Positions 27,700 through 38,874 of a stretch of 64,000 bases of DNA are shown one piece after another. This DNA is from Macrotrachela quadricornifera. Its lineage: Eukaryota; Rotifera; Eurotatoria; Philodinida; Philodinidae. Within the stretch, counting starts at the first letter, position 1, and every line of letters begins with the position of its first letter. The translations under genes and the position numbers were made by a program. Below the pieces are notes generated by a model, which worked only from the letters and a program-made list of their open reading frames with translations, had not been told where the DNA came from and did not search any database. The stretch covers positions 934,701-998,700 of the forward strand of contig JAJEKB010021106.1 of NCBI GenBank assembly GCA_022393335.1, read 5' to 3'.

Positions 27700-30620
27700 A
27701 AGCCTTGATGCTTAGAACAAACCCAAATTTCCATCGTAAGTGTACATATTGACTCTTACAAATGTATCAATATTTCTATGGATATTATTTTAAACGTTTC
27801 CTATTTAGCTGTTCGAAATCGAATGTAATTTATTTAAATCTATATTATCTTTTCATTTATAGCGTCCAAGAAACTTCGCAGGTATCTCTATTATTAAGAA
27901 ATTCGTTTGTGCATTCATGTCACAATATGTGCCGAAGCTGTTGATCATACTATTGAATAGATCTCATATATTTTTATCGAATAAGAGATATTTCAGTGTT
28001 ACTTATATTATCTTTTAAGACAATATCAGAAAAAGTCAACAGGTATACGTATATTAGAAAATTTACCTGATCAAATTCATTTGACAATATGTGTCAGCAC
28101 AGATACGTATGTCATTCAATAGATTTCGTTGAAATCTAGCAAAAAAGGTCTCACTGAATGTACTCTTTGTGATTTTTTCGAATATGAAGTTTTAATAACT
28201 CCATATGTGTGTTGATTGTCAGATATTTCCCATTTAGATTAACGCTAGAATATGTGCTAATGATAATAAACGTATGAATCGACTGTTCTGATGGTTTAGT
28301 TCTATCAATTGAAGTATTGTTCGTACAGATTTTGAATCTTGATACGCCAACAAAAGTAACTTTTATATTGTTGTCAGAAATTCCATTCACCTATTCACCA
28401 TCACACATGTGCCAAAGTTGAAAGACACATCATTGGATAGATCAGCATTAGATCTATGGAATGATGTGTAATTTACTGTTCTACATGTTCTTTTTTTTGA
28501 AACATCGCATGACAAAAGGCAACGTATGTCATTTCCAATCAGTTATTCATGTTCAATTGTATGCCAACGTTATGTAAGGGAAGTTGACGACAAATTCGCC
28601 TTTTTCTCAGAACGATTCATCCCATTGTTCGTGTTAAATCTAGATGATGGTGTGCCAGATACAGCTTGACGAGCTCTATTCAATGACATCTTCTCAAAAC
28701 AATGTTCAAATCATATCATAAACGAAAAAAAAATAACAACATTTATTTTTATCGTAGGCAAAAAGCAATGCATTCAGCATTTTCTAAATATATTCATTTC
28801 ACAATTTGTGTCACATTCGAAAATGACACTAATCGACGCAATTCGATATGCTCTTTCCAATGATATATATAAAGAAAGATTTCAACAATCGAAAAATGAC
28901 TTTTTTCAATTTCAAAAGCATAAAAAGTCTCATAAAAGTGGATAATTTCTAGAAGAAATCGCTATATCAAATGTGCCATAATCGGGAAGGTGTTAACATA
29001 TTTATTTATCCAATCACATGTGTCAACTTTGAAAAATCTCCCATTCGATAGATCTTGTTGAGATGTAAATGAAGACGTATGAATTATTATTATCAATTTT
29101 CTATTGTATGAATGTAGAAATAATCTAGAATTGCTTATTGGATATGACATCGAACATGACTATCGATTGTAATACATGCAGGAGTGGCGCGAGTCGACCA
29201 ACATTGGGGGGGTGTAGCGAATTTTTTTGAAAAAGAAGGTCGAGTTTTACAAATTTTTGGGGGGGGGTGTTATACTCCCGACACCCCCCCCCCCGGTCGC
29301 GCCACCCCTGAATACATGTGCCAGTTCGGAATTATCTCACGTTCAATAGATTTAATCGAGTTCTATTTACAAATGTGTGATATGAGATGGTAAACGGATT
29401 TAGAAGCAAAATATTCTTGAAGAGCCTAAATGATCACATGTGCATATAAAGTAAATCGTCAATGAGTATATAGAATTCAATAAGCTCTACCAAATGAGAT
29501 AGGTAGGATATATGACACATATTTCTACATCAATTCAAAGGTGAATATTCTATATCAAACATATCTATTGGCTTTGTCGTACTATCATTCGATGAAGAAT
29601 CAAAGCATATAGTGAATATGATATAGGTAAAGGATGACACATATCTTCTCGGTATTATGTAAGACAAAATTATCAAAAAAGATGAGATCTATTGGATTTC
29701 CACATGATATTTCAAAAGACAAAACAAATATGACCAAATTATATATAATTCGATTCAGGTCAATGTTATCTACTGAAATATAATTTTGCACTTATTTAAA
29801 AATCAATCAGAAAGACGAATTCTTGACATGAAATATACTTGCTGAGTTCGTTAGGTTAGTAGATAGTGGAAATGAGATCTCATTTAATTCGAGATAGTCA
29901 GATCTTTCGAATGGTGGATTTTTCAACTTTGACACGCGTGCAAAAATGAATATCCAAGGAAAATTCTCAATCACATTAAATCCTATCGGGTTTTTGAGAT
30001 ACTATGGTGATTCAATATATTAGACAGATAACGTTCCATAATATCTCAATCGATAGAACTGAATAAAGCCTATCGAATGCTGTATGTATTAACAATGGCA
30101 CATATATGAACATGAATAGAAAATTGACATACTTCAATCTCAACAATACGTGTTGAATTTTGAGATTTTATGGATCAATCATACATCATTTCATAGAACT
30201 AAAATAGTGCACATTTAAACATTGACACGCATGTGAAAGTGAATGTGAGTAAAGATGTTCCGATAACAAAACGTACTTCCTGAGTTTTCATATATTATTG
30301 TCCAAAGGATGATATAGATAGTAGCCATTATCATATCTTATTTTATACAACTAAATGAGAACTATCGATTGGTATATGTTTCAACCTTGGCACATATGTA
30401 TAAATGAACCTGCAGTTGTATCATTTGAGATAATAGGTGTACCTGAAGATTTCTTAAGGTGAGAAGTTCGAGAATAAAAGTTATATATACAGACGATATG
30501 TTAATCGATAGAACCAAATGAAATTTCATGAATAAGAAATACCTCAACCTTCGTATATGTCTAAAAGTGCGTGGACTTATAAAATAAGAATAAATGCTTA
30601 TTACGTATCTGATCTATGAA
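27700..30620. repeat. Diverged tandem array, period about 163 bp, between the inverted arms
   Basis: A motif of the form CAC-AT-TGTG-C/T-C/A recurs near 27927, 28089, 28252, 28408 and 28559, then 28972, 29018 and others. In the right half GACACGCGTG/GGCACATATG occurs at 29931, 30097, 30224, 30389 and about 30550. Most successive spacings are 151-166 bp. Each unit also carries a TCNATAGATCT or ATCGATAGAAC motif. The array is strongly diverged and has no coding content beyond random ORFs under 80 codons. A hAT MITE has inserted at 29179. Confidence 0.6.
29179..29310. mobile_element. hAT-type MITE, 132 bp, with 8-bp target duplication
   Basis: The start CAGGAGTGGCGCGA and the reverse complement of the end, CAGGGGTGGCGCGA, match at 13 of 14 positions. 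Identical 8-mers AATACATG flank the element at 29171-29178 and 29311-29318. The CAGGGGTGG terminus is a classic hAT signature. The interior holds runs of G and of C that could form a strong hairpin. The ORF at 29184-29393 is an accident of this element and its flank. Confidence 0.9.
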
Positions 30621-30840
30621 AGATTTAATATATTATTATAATAATAATAATTAATTATTGGTTAACCACTTTTTATCTATGATATAAGAGATTTTAGAAG
30701 TTTCTACTATCAAATATACCTATCTGTGTGTGTGTGTTGAATATTGAGTAGATGCTATTACTATCTATGAAAATCGTTCTCAAAAACTTCTACGTTAAGT
30801 TTATTTATTTATCGATATTGAATAATAACATCATTCGATT

Positions 30841-31237
30841 GTGTTTTTCATTTTGGATCGAATTAAATCAGTTTTATGAAGGACACAAATCGTAGAACAA
30901 ATTCATACGTCATATACATGATCAATGGGGAATTTTCAAGATTTAATAATCTATTCAATTGAAACTATTATGTGAATAACGGAAATGAACATACCAATCG
31001 ACAGAACAAGTCGAGATGCATCGAAATCTCTGATTGGTTTTAAATTCTGAAGTGAGACGATCGAATAGTTTTGGAAAATACACTTTTTGCAAGTTTGTTC
31101 CCATGAAAAAATAAAAAGAGTTTTTGATAAGTGCAGGACATAATGTCATTGCTCGTTAAGAAGGAACTTATTCTAATCGATAGAGATCGATGGATTCTAC
31201 CTGACACACCAAGTGGAACGAATACGATTTTGAAAAA
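30841..31237 (-). repeat. Right 397-bp arm of the long inverted-repeat element
   Basis: Reverse-complement partner of 27081-27477, same length without indels. The outer boundary at 31237 lies about 480 bases upstream of the GID8 start codon, so the element sits in or next to that gene's 5' region. Confidence 0.85.
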
Positions 31238-31715
31238 CTCTAATCGGCTGCCAACTTCACTTCCATATGTCTATAGTAAATGATTTGAAAATAATTTTTT
31301 TGAAATGCTTCACCAGTTTTATCAACTAATAATCGAACTCCATCACGATGTATAGTCATGCTTATTTATAAATATTATGTACAGCACAAACATTAGTTAA
31401 TAAAATTCAATCATTCTGAATAAATTTCTTGTTAGTTTATCAAAGAGTAATGAAGAAATTAATTTCTTATAATTTAAAGTTCCCAATTCCATGTCATATA
31501 TTTTCTCTAATAGTCTGATAAATGATTTGTTTCCGAGTAGGTATTATATATCTGGTAAAAATTGTAGTTAAAAAATGTGATGTCGCTAGTTGGTGAATAT
31601 TCTGTTTGATGATAATATATCCGATTGGCAAAGATATTTGTCCATTCTTGATAATTTATTTGTTAAATATAAGTAAATATCCAATTTAAAAAATAGTTAA
31701 TAATAATCAAAGATA

Positions 31716-32660
31716 ATGCACGCACATTTTGCCCAACCTCTTCAGGTATGTTTTATATTTATTTGTATATAATATAATTTTATTTTTTGTTTAAATAAAA
31801 CTTTAGGCCGCTGTAGCAGCAGCAATGGCTTTATCCAATACATCATCAGCATCTTCAACACCTGAAAGTCATATATTAACACCTATTCATCATAGTGCAA
31901 CAAAAAGTGAATGGATAGAATCAATTGAACAACAACATTTAGAAAGATCAACATTAAATCGTTTAATAATTAATTATCTTATTACTGGTTAAATTAAATT
32001 TTAATTTAAAATAAAAAATTAGTTTTGTTTTGCTATTTAGAAGGATTTAAAGAAGCAGCTGAAAAATTTGGTGAAGAAGCTGGTATGTCATTAAATAATA
32101 TTGATTTAACATCAGTTGATGAACGTTTAAAAATTCGTGAATCTATTGAAAATGGAAATATTCAACATGCTATAGATTTAATTAATAAAAAAGCACCAGA
32201 ATTACTTGATCAAAATAGAGAATTAACATTTCATTTAAAAGTAATTTCAAATATATTTTACATAAGATAATAATTTCTATTATTTATTTAGCAACAACAT
32301 TTAATTGAATTAATTCGTTTAAATTTAATTGATGAAGCATTAACATATGCACAAATTCATTTAGCAGAATTTGCTGAAGATGAAATAAAAATGCGTCAAG
32401 AATTAGAAAAAACAATGGCATTATTAGTTTTTGATAAACCATTAGAATCTCCATATGGTTATTTAATGGAAATATCTCATCGACAACAAGTTGCAAATGA
32501 AATAAATAATGCTTTACTTATTTATCAAAATGAACAATCAGAATCGGATTTATCAATACTTGTTCGAATGGTTACATATATGCAAGATAAATTAGATAGG
32601 AAATCTTTACGTTATCCTAAATTAATTGATATACCAACTGGAAAATTAGAAGATCCATAA
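31716..32660 (+). CDS. GID8: GID8/TWA1, subunit of the GID/CTLH E3 ubiquitin ligase
   Basis: Four exons: 31716-31745, 31807-31987, 32041-32240, 32292-32660, all with GT-AG introns of 51-61 bases, giving 259 codons plus TAA. The protein has a LisH motif ([21 protein letters not shown]), then CTLH ([22 protein letters not shown]) and a CRA region ([36 protein letters not shown]). It follows human GID8 (228 residues) almost throughout, with an Ala-rich N-terminal extension. In yeast and vertebrates GID8 is a scaffold of the GID/CTLH ligase, which in yeast degrades gluconeogenic enzymes. A candidate AATAAA lies at 32730. The first exon encodes only ten residues; the start is the first ATG in frame. 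Confidence 0.95.
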
Positions 32661-33775
32661 CAATTCTTCTTTTTTTTTTTTATGTATATGCTCTTTTTTA
32701 TGATTGTTTCAAAGAAACATTACAGCGAAAAATAAAAAAAAAATCTTAAGATTAACATAATTTACTTTTTTATTTGATTAAGGATATGATTCACTAATCG
32801 TAAGCATCTCAAGAATAAAGAAGCTTTTTCGTACGATTATGCTAGAAATTGAAATATATAATGGAACATTTTTGTTACCTAAAGTTGAAAAATGACTTTT
32901 TTTATTGGTTTGAGGGTGCACAATCAAATGGAAAGAATAGATTGTGATTATATTATTCATTTATCACATTTTAATAGATTATTACTTTATATGAATTGTT
33001 GACTGATTCTTAGTATTTCTCAGATTTGATGGTTGCAAATTTCATCATAGACTGAACTTAGTTATTTATTGAATAACTCGACAACACTGATAGTTATCGA
33101 ATTCGAATTTTCATTATTAGAAAGAGAATGGCTGAAGACATCAATCTGTCTAAATATGAAAGTACTTCAGTAGTTTTTCAAAGAGTTTTTTTGAAAAACA
33201 ATTGTGTGTTTACTGTGATTAGATATATGCTCAACTTAATTTGAAAATTCAACATCTTAGAATATAGCATCTGTTTTGCCTAAAATTTTCAGAAGATTTT
33301 GTGAACCACTAAACCCATTTATGGACAAAATTTTAGATTGAAATTGATAAATATCTAGGAAAGGGGCATCATTTTCTAAAGAAAGGTCAAAACGAATTGA
33401 CCAGCAATTTTCAAGAAGTCTCTAAAAAAAACTTTACAAGTATTTTAGTGCCGAGACAGAACTATGCCTCCAATTATTCTTTTTTTCATACTAAACATTT
33501 AGATTCAATAGTTATCAGCATTGTGCAGGCATTCAATAAACATCGGGTACATTTTATTCTGAAATGAGTAATAGCTCATTTAATTCATTCAAAATCTCTT
33601 TAATCAAATACTTGGATTCGGATCGGGTCGATTTGACTAAGACGGAACCTATCGGAATTCGTGGAAGAATTGATGATGAAAATCTCACATGAATCCTAGT
33701 ATTGCGAAATTCAATTGAAAACCATTGTCACCAACCAATAAGAATCTGAGCCCTTTGGAGATGGTATATATATTG
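32661..33775. other. Intergenic DNA downstream of GID8
   Basis: Contains the GID8 3' region and AT-rich sequence. The part at about 33060-33180 resembles 41170-41300 (AATAACT, CAACA, TTTTCA, TTAGAAAGAG in order), suggesting a dispersed repeat. No gene is supported. Confidence 0.4.
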
Positions 33776-34893
33776 CAAGTAGCGTGGATCGAGGCGATCC
33801 ACTAGGTCTCTTGACTATAGGTTCGGACTAATACCCTGGCAACAAGTACATTCCTTTTAAAGACTAATATTACGACTAAAGCCTATAGAATAGGTCTCGA
33901 TACTAATGAATACCACCGATACATAGTAGTTGAGGGCCTATGGATACCTGCAATCTATAGTGCTTGAGAACCTGCCCGTAGTAGGCTACTTGAGTATGTG
34001 TGAGTCCTAGCAAAAATGCATTCTGATTGATCGAAAAAATTAACCAATCCGAGAGTGTGTGGACAAACACACCGTCAATTTCTGGATTGAGATCCTCACC
34101 CTCAGTCAAGGAAATGTCTACGACAACCTTTAATCTATCCAAACAACCCCATGTTTCACCCGTATAATAGTGGCAATAGTGTGGCCCCATCATGCCATTT
34201 GTATAATGACTTGTCCAACTCTCTGTTTTTTCACTATTATATTGGAACAACGTCATAGTGTTCGAGGCGAACGGTAGCATCTAGAGGTGCCTTCATAGTA
34301 TAGCACTGCAAGACCTAGACGTACCTTCATGGTATAGAAGTTCAGGAACTACGGATACCTTCATAGCATAGAACTTGAGGGGCTATAGATACCTTCATAG
34401 TATTCAGCTTTGAGACCTTTCGGTATACCCATTGTATAAGGCTTGATGAGCTACAGTTAAATTTACAGTATGGTACTTTAAGACCCATGAGTTTCATTAT
34501 AGAGTGGGACTTGAGGAGTCATGCTTACCTGCATAGTATAGCAGTTGATGATCTGAGAATATCTCCCTAGTATAGGACTTCAGGACCTAAGAGTATCCCC
34601 ATAGTATAGCAGTTGAGGAGGTTTTTTTGACCTTTGATCCTGCGAACAAACACACAAACCCACCGACAATTTCGGGATTTAGACCCTGACCTACAGTCAA
34701 GGGATTAGGGCTTGAGGACTCATTGTTGCCGCCATATAATAGGGCTTGAGGACGTATGGGTACCATCAATATATAGCACAAGACACAGCGAGGTTTTAAG
34801 ATGTTGTAGTGCTAGTGTTTTTTTTACCTTTGACCCTGCGGACAAACACACCGATAATTTCGGGATTTAGACCCTGACCTACAGTCAAGGGAA
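33776..34893 (-). mobile_element. Helentron/HINE-like element A
   Basis: The left end is CAAGTAGC followed by the perfect palindrome GTGGATCG-AGG-CGATCCAC (33784-33802). Next comes the subterminal motif TCTCTTGACTATAG, mirrored at the right end by CTACAGTCAAGGGA (34879-34892). Inside are 34-bp minisatellite units (about 33905-34010 and 34275-34615) around one copy of the 164-bp unit (about 34110-34275). The right-end block is duplicated: a second CTACAGTCAAGGGA lies at 34691-34704. Subterminal inverted repeats, a hairpin near one end and central tandem repeats are the hallmarks of Helentron-derived HINE elements; on that reading the 3' end is at the left. No transposase is encoded. Confidence 0.65.
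34275..34615. repeat. 34-bp minisatellite in element A
   Basis: About ten head-to-tail units of 33-35 bp with core TACC-TCATAGTATAG-ACTTGAGGA-CTA. Two examples, starting TACCTTCATGG and TACCTTCATAG, are both exactly 34 bases. Further units lie at 33905-34010. The same units recur in element B and, reverse complemented, at 51836-51960. Confidence 0.75.
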
Positions 34894-35079
34894 CATTTTT
34901 TTAATAGTTGAAGAAAATTCTAAGAGAGCCGTGACCCATCAAAGTCCTATTGATTTCTGTGAAACATAACTCTCCTTCAAACAACAGATTTTGTGGCTAA
35001 TGGTATCAACAAATTTCAGCCGCCATTGTTTTCTAGGACTCTGATGTTTGCTTTATGATATTTCGTCTTTCGAATGAAT

Positions 35080-36129
35080 CTATGTCAGTGTTTGGTTTTG
35101 AACTTTCGAAGAAATTCTCTTATTCGTCCATGTTTTTATCACACGACTACATTTGCCCGTTGTGTTTATTATGCGTGCGAAGTTTTTCCATGCAAGTGTA
35201 CCAATCCGTCGTCTATCTTTGCCATTTTGTTTAATACGGGGCAGTGTCATTGTATCTAAATGCACAATTGGGGTGGCATATACCACCAAACAAGGAGGCA
35301 CCAATGTACTATTACCGATGTTTGGAGTGCTCAAAGCTATGCCAGCAGCAAGATCACACCACCAATGATCGACTCCCCAGTCTGATTGCTTCAATACTGA
35401 GTCATTTATCCGAGTCAGACCTTGATGATAAATTTCCTTCCACATGTTGGAGCGAATAAATGGCGTCATAGTTTCTACAAAACAATGATGCATGGCCGCC
35501 TCAGATATGTTTGTTTTCGCTCGCAATGTTGGAATATCACTGCTACGTCCGTTGCCTATTGGTAAAATAGCCGGCTGAAAGATAGAAGCATATGCTGCAC
35601 TCGCAATGCTCAGAAATTGACCTAGCTGAAAGTGATCCAAGTCAAACATCAAGTCACCATCCATTAGCCAAATGATATCATATGAATCGGTAATGTTAGG
35701 AGTCAAAACCTTTTTCCAAAAAATTGCCTTGGTACCAGAAATACTAGATACAGAAAGAACAAGGCCATTGACTTCCATCTGATGAAGATACACCTCAAAA
35801 TCTTTACGCGAAGCATTTCCAGCATACCAGTTCAATACAAACTTGACTTCTGTATTACGATAAGAACGCATAGAATTAACATAAATTTTCATATCATCTG
35901 GTCCAAGCGAGGCCACAATGAGCAATTTGTATTTGATAATGTTCTGTGAAGTGAAGGCAGAGAGCAACGATTGCTTTATTGAGTATTGAAATAATTGTTT
36001 ATCAATTCTTAGCACCAGGATCCCTAACATGAACATTAGCATCATACATATCACCGTAGATCTTCTAAATATCATTTCAGCAGTTCTATGAAACCTAAAA
36101 TAAGGACATTTCCATGGAGTTTCTCCCAT
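35080..36129 (-). CDS. DUF707-like putative glycosyltransferase, type II membrane protein
   Basis: An intronless frame of 349 codons plus stop from the first ATG (36127-36129); the open frame extends seven codons further without an ATG. A hydrophobic anchor lies at about residues 23-40, followed by a lumenal domain. Visible features are DIIWLMDGDLMFD (DGD at about 157-159, a DxD-like motif), SIFQPAIL, a VETMTPFIRSNMWKEIY block and SDWGVDHWWCDLA. Their order matches DUF707 proteins (plants, some protists and animals), which are predicted GT-A-fold glycosyltransferases, probably in the Golgi. Substrate unknown. Codons are clearly less A/T-biased than in GID8, PPP1R12 or CHMP4, and Helentron-like repeats lie on both sides, so transfer or transport by mobile DNA is possible. 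Confidence 0.7.
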   Translation of the reverse strand: MGETPWKCPYFRFHRTAEMIFRRSTVICMMLMFMLGILVLRIDKQLFQYSIKQSLLSAFTSQNIIKYKLLIVASLGPDDMKIYVNSMRSYRNTEVKFVLNWYAGNASRKDFEVYLHQMEVNGLVLSVSSISGTKAIFWKKVLTPNITDSYDIIWLMDGDLMFDLDHFQLGQFLSIASAAYASIFQPAILPIGNGRSSDIPTLRAKTNISEAAMHHCFVETMTPFIRSNMWKEIYHQGLTRINDSVLKQSDWGVDHWWCDLAAGIALSTPNIGNSTLVPPCLVVYATPIVHLDTMTLPRIKQNGKDRRRIGTLAWKNFARIINTTGKCSRVIKTWTNKRISSKVQNQTLT

Positions 36130-36154
36130 AAAAATACATGAGGTCTCCAAATCG

Positions 36155-36910
36155 ACTAAAACCTATCCTATTTTGTAGAGCTCAATGAGTTATATTGACA
36201 GTAAAAAATTAGCTTTGAAGACTGCGTTGTAAGCGAGATATAAGCTATACAATTTTAGCTGGAAAATACGAAAAATCATAAAAAACGAAAATTTACTAGG
36301 TTTTGTGGTATTTCCTTTTTTCATATTGTATGGAAAAAAATGAATTCCAATTATATATTCTTGTAGCTCATGAGCTACTCTGTTCTTTCATATATTACCT
36401 TTTATTTTCTATTGAGCTTATAAAAATTTTTTTGCACCATACTAGAAACTAGCAGTGTCTCAAATTCAGTCCTTACAAAGTCTCTTAAGATAGATTGCAC
36501 AAATTAGTGACTTAGTGGGTTTTGTAGAGCAGACTTTGCTCTATCAAACCATATATATGGAATTTTATTCCAATTCTAAATGGTTGAGATATAGGCATGG
36601 ACTTTTTTTTCATCCAAAATCTAAATATGAGACTAGAAGCTGTTTTCGATGTAACCCTTCCTTATTTATCAAATAAATCGCTATTTGACATGAAACTTTC
36701 AACAATTGTAGAGTCTATAGTTATCTATTATTTCTACAAGTTTCAGCTTTGTATGTCGAAGTATCGTTATACTTTCATATTCAACCAGTTATTCCTCACA
36801 TATGGTTTGTATGAGCAATGACTAATAAACAAATGTTGGTAGTGTATGAAGGAACATCTTTACGATTTAGAATTCAGTTATATACCATTTGATAGAGAAT
36901 TTAATTCTGA
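36155..36910. other. Intergenic DNA, nothing recognised
   Basis: AT-rich sequence upstream of the DUF707-like gene. The frame at 36597-36821 resembles nothing known and is probably chance. Confidence 0.4.
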
Positions 36911-36916
36911 ACAAAA

Positions 36917-37449
36917 TTGTATGTATAGATCGAAAATTAAATGTGAACTTGAGTATAAAATTATTAATATACTTCTCATCTTAGGCTCTATATTAATGAC
37001 AAGAGGGTAGTGCAGTCGATCGATTTTCACTACTGTATGCAAAATCAGCATGAATTTTTCAGTATGCGTAATGCTCGTCAAGGGCTATAAGGCTAGTACT
37101 TATTCCCAGCTAGAAACTTCATAAATGATCAGAAGCAAGGAAACCATTCGCTTTAATGCTCCAAATACACGTAACATGTACTTGAAGTTTTGTTTAGTAC
37201 TTTAATCGGATATGAGCATGATGCCTCAATGACAAAGATAAGAAAAACTTTAGCTGCAACCCTAGTTGACGTGTTTCACAGTCCTTGATAAGCACTGCGG
37301 ATACTGAAAAATTCATGCTGATTTTGCATACAGTAGTGAAAATCAATCGACTACACAACCCTCTTGTCATTAATATAGAGCCTAAGATGAGAAGCATATT
37401 AATAATTTTATGCTCAAGTTCACATTTGATTTTTGATCTATACATACAA
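36917..37449. repeat. Foldback element: two 170-bp inverted arms, 193-bp loop
   Basis: The arm 36917-37086 is the reverse complement of 37280-37449 with the same length (170 bp) and scattered substitutions. The mirrored ORFs at 36878-37081 (minus) and 37285-37479 (plus) are by-products. The right arm stops exactly where the CAAGTAGCG end of Helentron-like element C begins (37450), so the two are either nested or one captured the other. Confidence 0.8.
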
Positions 37450-37989
37450 CAAGTAGCGTGGATCGAGGCGATCCACTAGGTCCCTTGACTGTAGTTTTTC
37501 CACTATTATATTAAAACAACATCGCGGTGTGCCACGCGCATTCTAGCATATCTATGATAACTTCAAATCTACCCGAACAACTCCATGTTTCACCCGAATA
37601 ATAGTGGCAGTCTTGAGGGCCCATGGCGCCACTTCGAATCGGCCAGCCCAACAACCTGTTTTTTCACTATTACCCCTGAACAACATCGAGGTGTTCGAGG
37701 CGCATTGTAGCAAATCTATAATAACCTCAAATATACCAGAACAACCCCATCTTTCACCCGAGTAATAGTGGCAATATTGAGGGCCCATTGCGCCATTTGT
37801 TTGACTTCTGCCTCCCCCCCTCATGATGGGCACCCAACAGACCTCAGATTCGAAGTCCCCGTATCGAAAAACCTCTAGAAATGTCTTTTTCAAAAAAATC
37901 GGTTTTCGATGTTTTTTTGACCCTGCGGACAAACACACAAACACACCGTCAATTTCGGGATTGAGACCCTGACCTACAGTCAAGGGAAT
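37450..37989 (-). mobile_element. Helentron/HINE-like element C, 540 bp
   Basis: The left end has CAAGTAGC and the perfect hairpin GTGGATCG-AGG-CGATCCAC (37458-37476), then TCCCTTGACTGTAG. The right end has CTACAGTCAAGGGA, its exact reverse complement. The interior has two copies of the long unit: CACTATTA occurs at 37501 and 37665, a period of 164 bp. Right of the array is the shared block with GACCCTGCGGACAAACACAC and TTTCGGGATTGAGACCCTGA. It is the shortest and structurally cleanest copy. No coding sequence. Confidence 0.7.
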
Positions 37990-38079
37990 AAAAGAGAGTT
38001 CCTTTCCGAGTTCGAGACGCATGTGGTATATACTAAAGTTTATTTTCTCCAAAAACATTTCGAGAATAAACTGACTAAA

Positions 38080-38870
38080 AATATTTGTTTTTTTACAGAT
38101 TGTGACAAAGCGCGTTCGACAGAAAATCAAGAGACAATCAGAGCTTCAGCTGATCAGTTTGTAGCCGATGTTCGCAAGCATTTGTCAAAGTATGAGTCCA
38201 ATGAAGTCATTAATACAGATCAAAGTTGAATCGAACTGGAATTACACTCTACTCGAACGTTGAGCTACAAGGGAGAAAAAGTTACTGTTGTATCTGTCCG
38301 CTCAACAAATGCCACTACCCACAGCTACACAGTGCAACCAACCATAACGCTTGATGACCACCTTCTCTCGCCAGTGTAGCTCTGTTTGAACGAGCCCAAA
38401 GGTTACAGGAGCGAGAACATCCGATCGCACCTTTTTAAGACCTCAAATGTGGTGATAACCTGTAGCAGTTCAGGAAAACTCATCACACCCCTAACAGAAT
38501 ATTGGCGTGATCATGTTCTCCTCCCGTCACTTGGTGAAAGAAAGAAGTTTCTACTCATCTTGGACTGTTGGAGTGGACAAGCAGATGAGAAGGGGATATA
38601 CGATCATATTCTCGGCTGCGCTAGACTCGAAATACCAAAGAAAACAACAGACATAATTCAACCATTGGACGTTTTTTTTAATAGGCAAATGAAAATGATT
38701 CCTCGCCGGTTATTTGATCGTGTACTGCTCGATGAATTGGATATCAACATTAGTGAACGTAATAATATCATTCGTCTGACGTCTCTAACTTGTAACAGTG
38801 TCTTCTTGCGATGCGTCTCCTGTCATTGGTTGCAGCTGGTGCAACAAACCACTCTGTTTTAACCACTTTT
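38080..38870 (+). pseudogene. CENP-B/Tigger-type DDE transposase relic
   Basis: Reading one frame gives a recognisable DDE_1 catalytic core interrupted by a TGA (about 38227) and a TAG (about 38378). Motifs in order are INTDQS (first catalytic Asp), TLSYKGEKVTV, HSYTVQPTITLDDHLLSP, NEPKG, SGKLITPLTEYWRDHVLLPS, KKFLLILDCWSGQ (second Asp) and TTDIIQPLDVFFNRQMK (third Asp). These match Tigger/pogo-like transposases of the Tc1-mariner superfamily. The N-terminal DNA-binding region is not visible upstream, where Helentron-like element C ends at 37989. The copy is inactive. Confidence 0.8.
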
Positions 38871-38874
38871 TTCT

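Noticed and set aside
27169..31149. Two nearly identical 64-codon ORFs on opposite strands
   Set aside because: They are mirror copies of the same stretch in the 397-bp inverted arms; nothing suggests translation.
33903..34280. 125-codon minus-strand frame in element A (and its counterparts in element B)
   Set aside because: It spans tandem minisatellite units; its apparent conservation reflects copy similarity of the repeat, not a protein.
37552..38130. 192-codon minus-strand frame over element C
   Set aside because: It covers the 164-bp repeats and the shared terminal block and has no recognisable domain.
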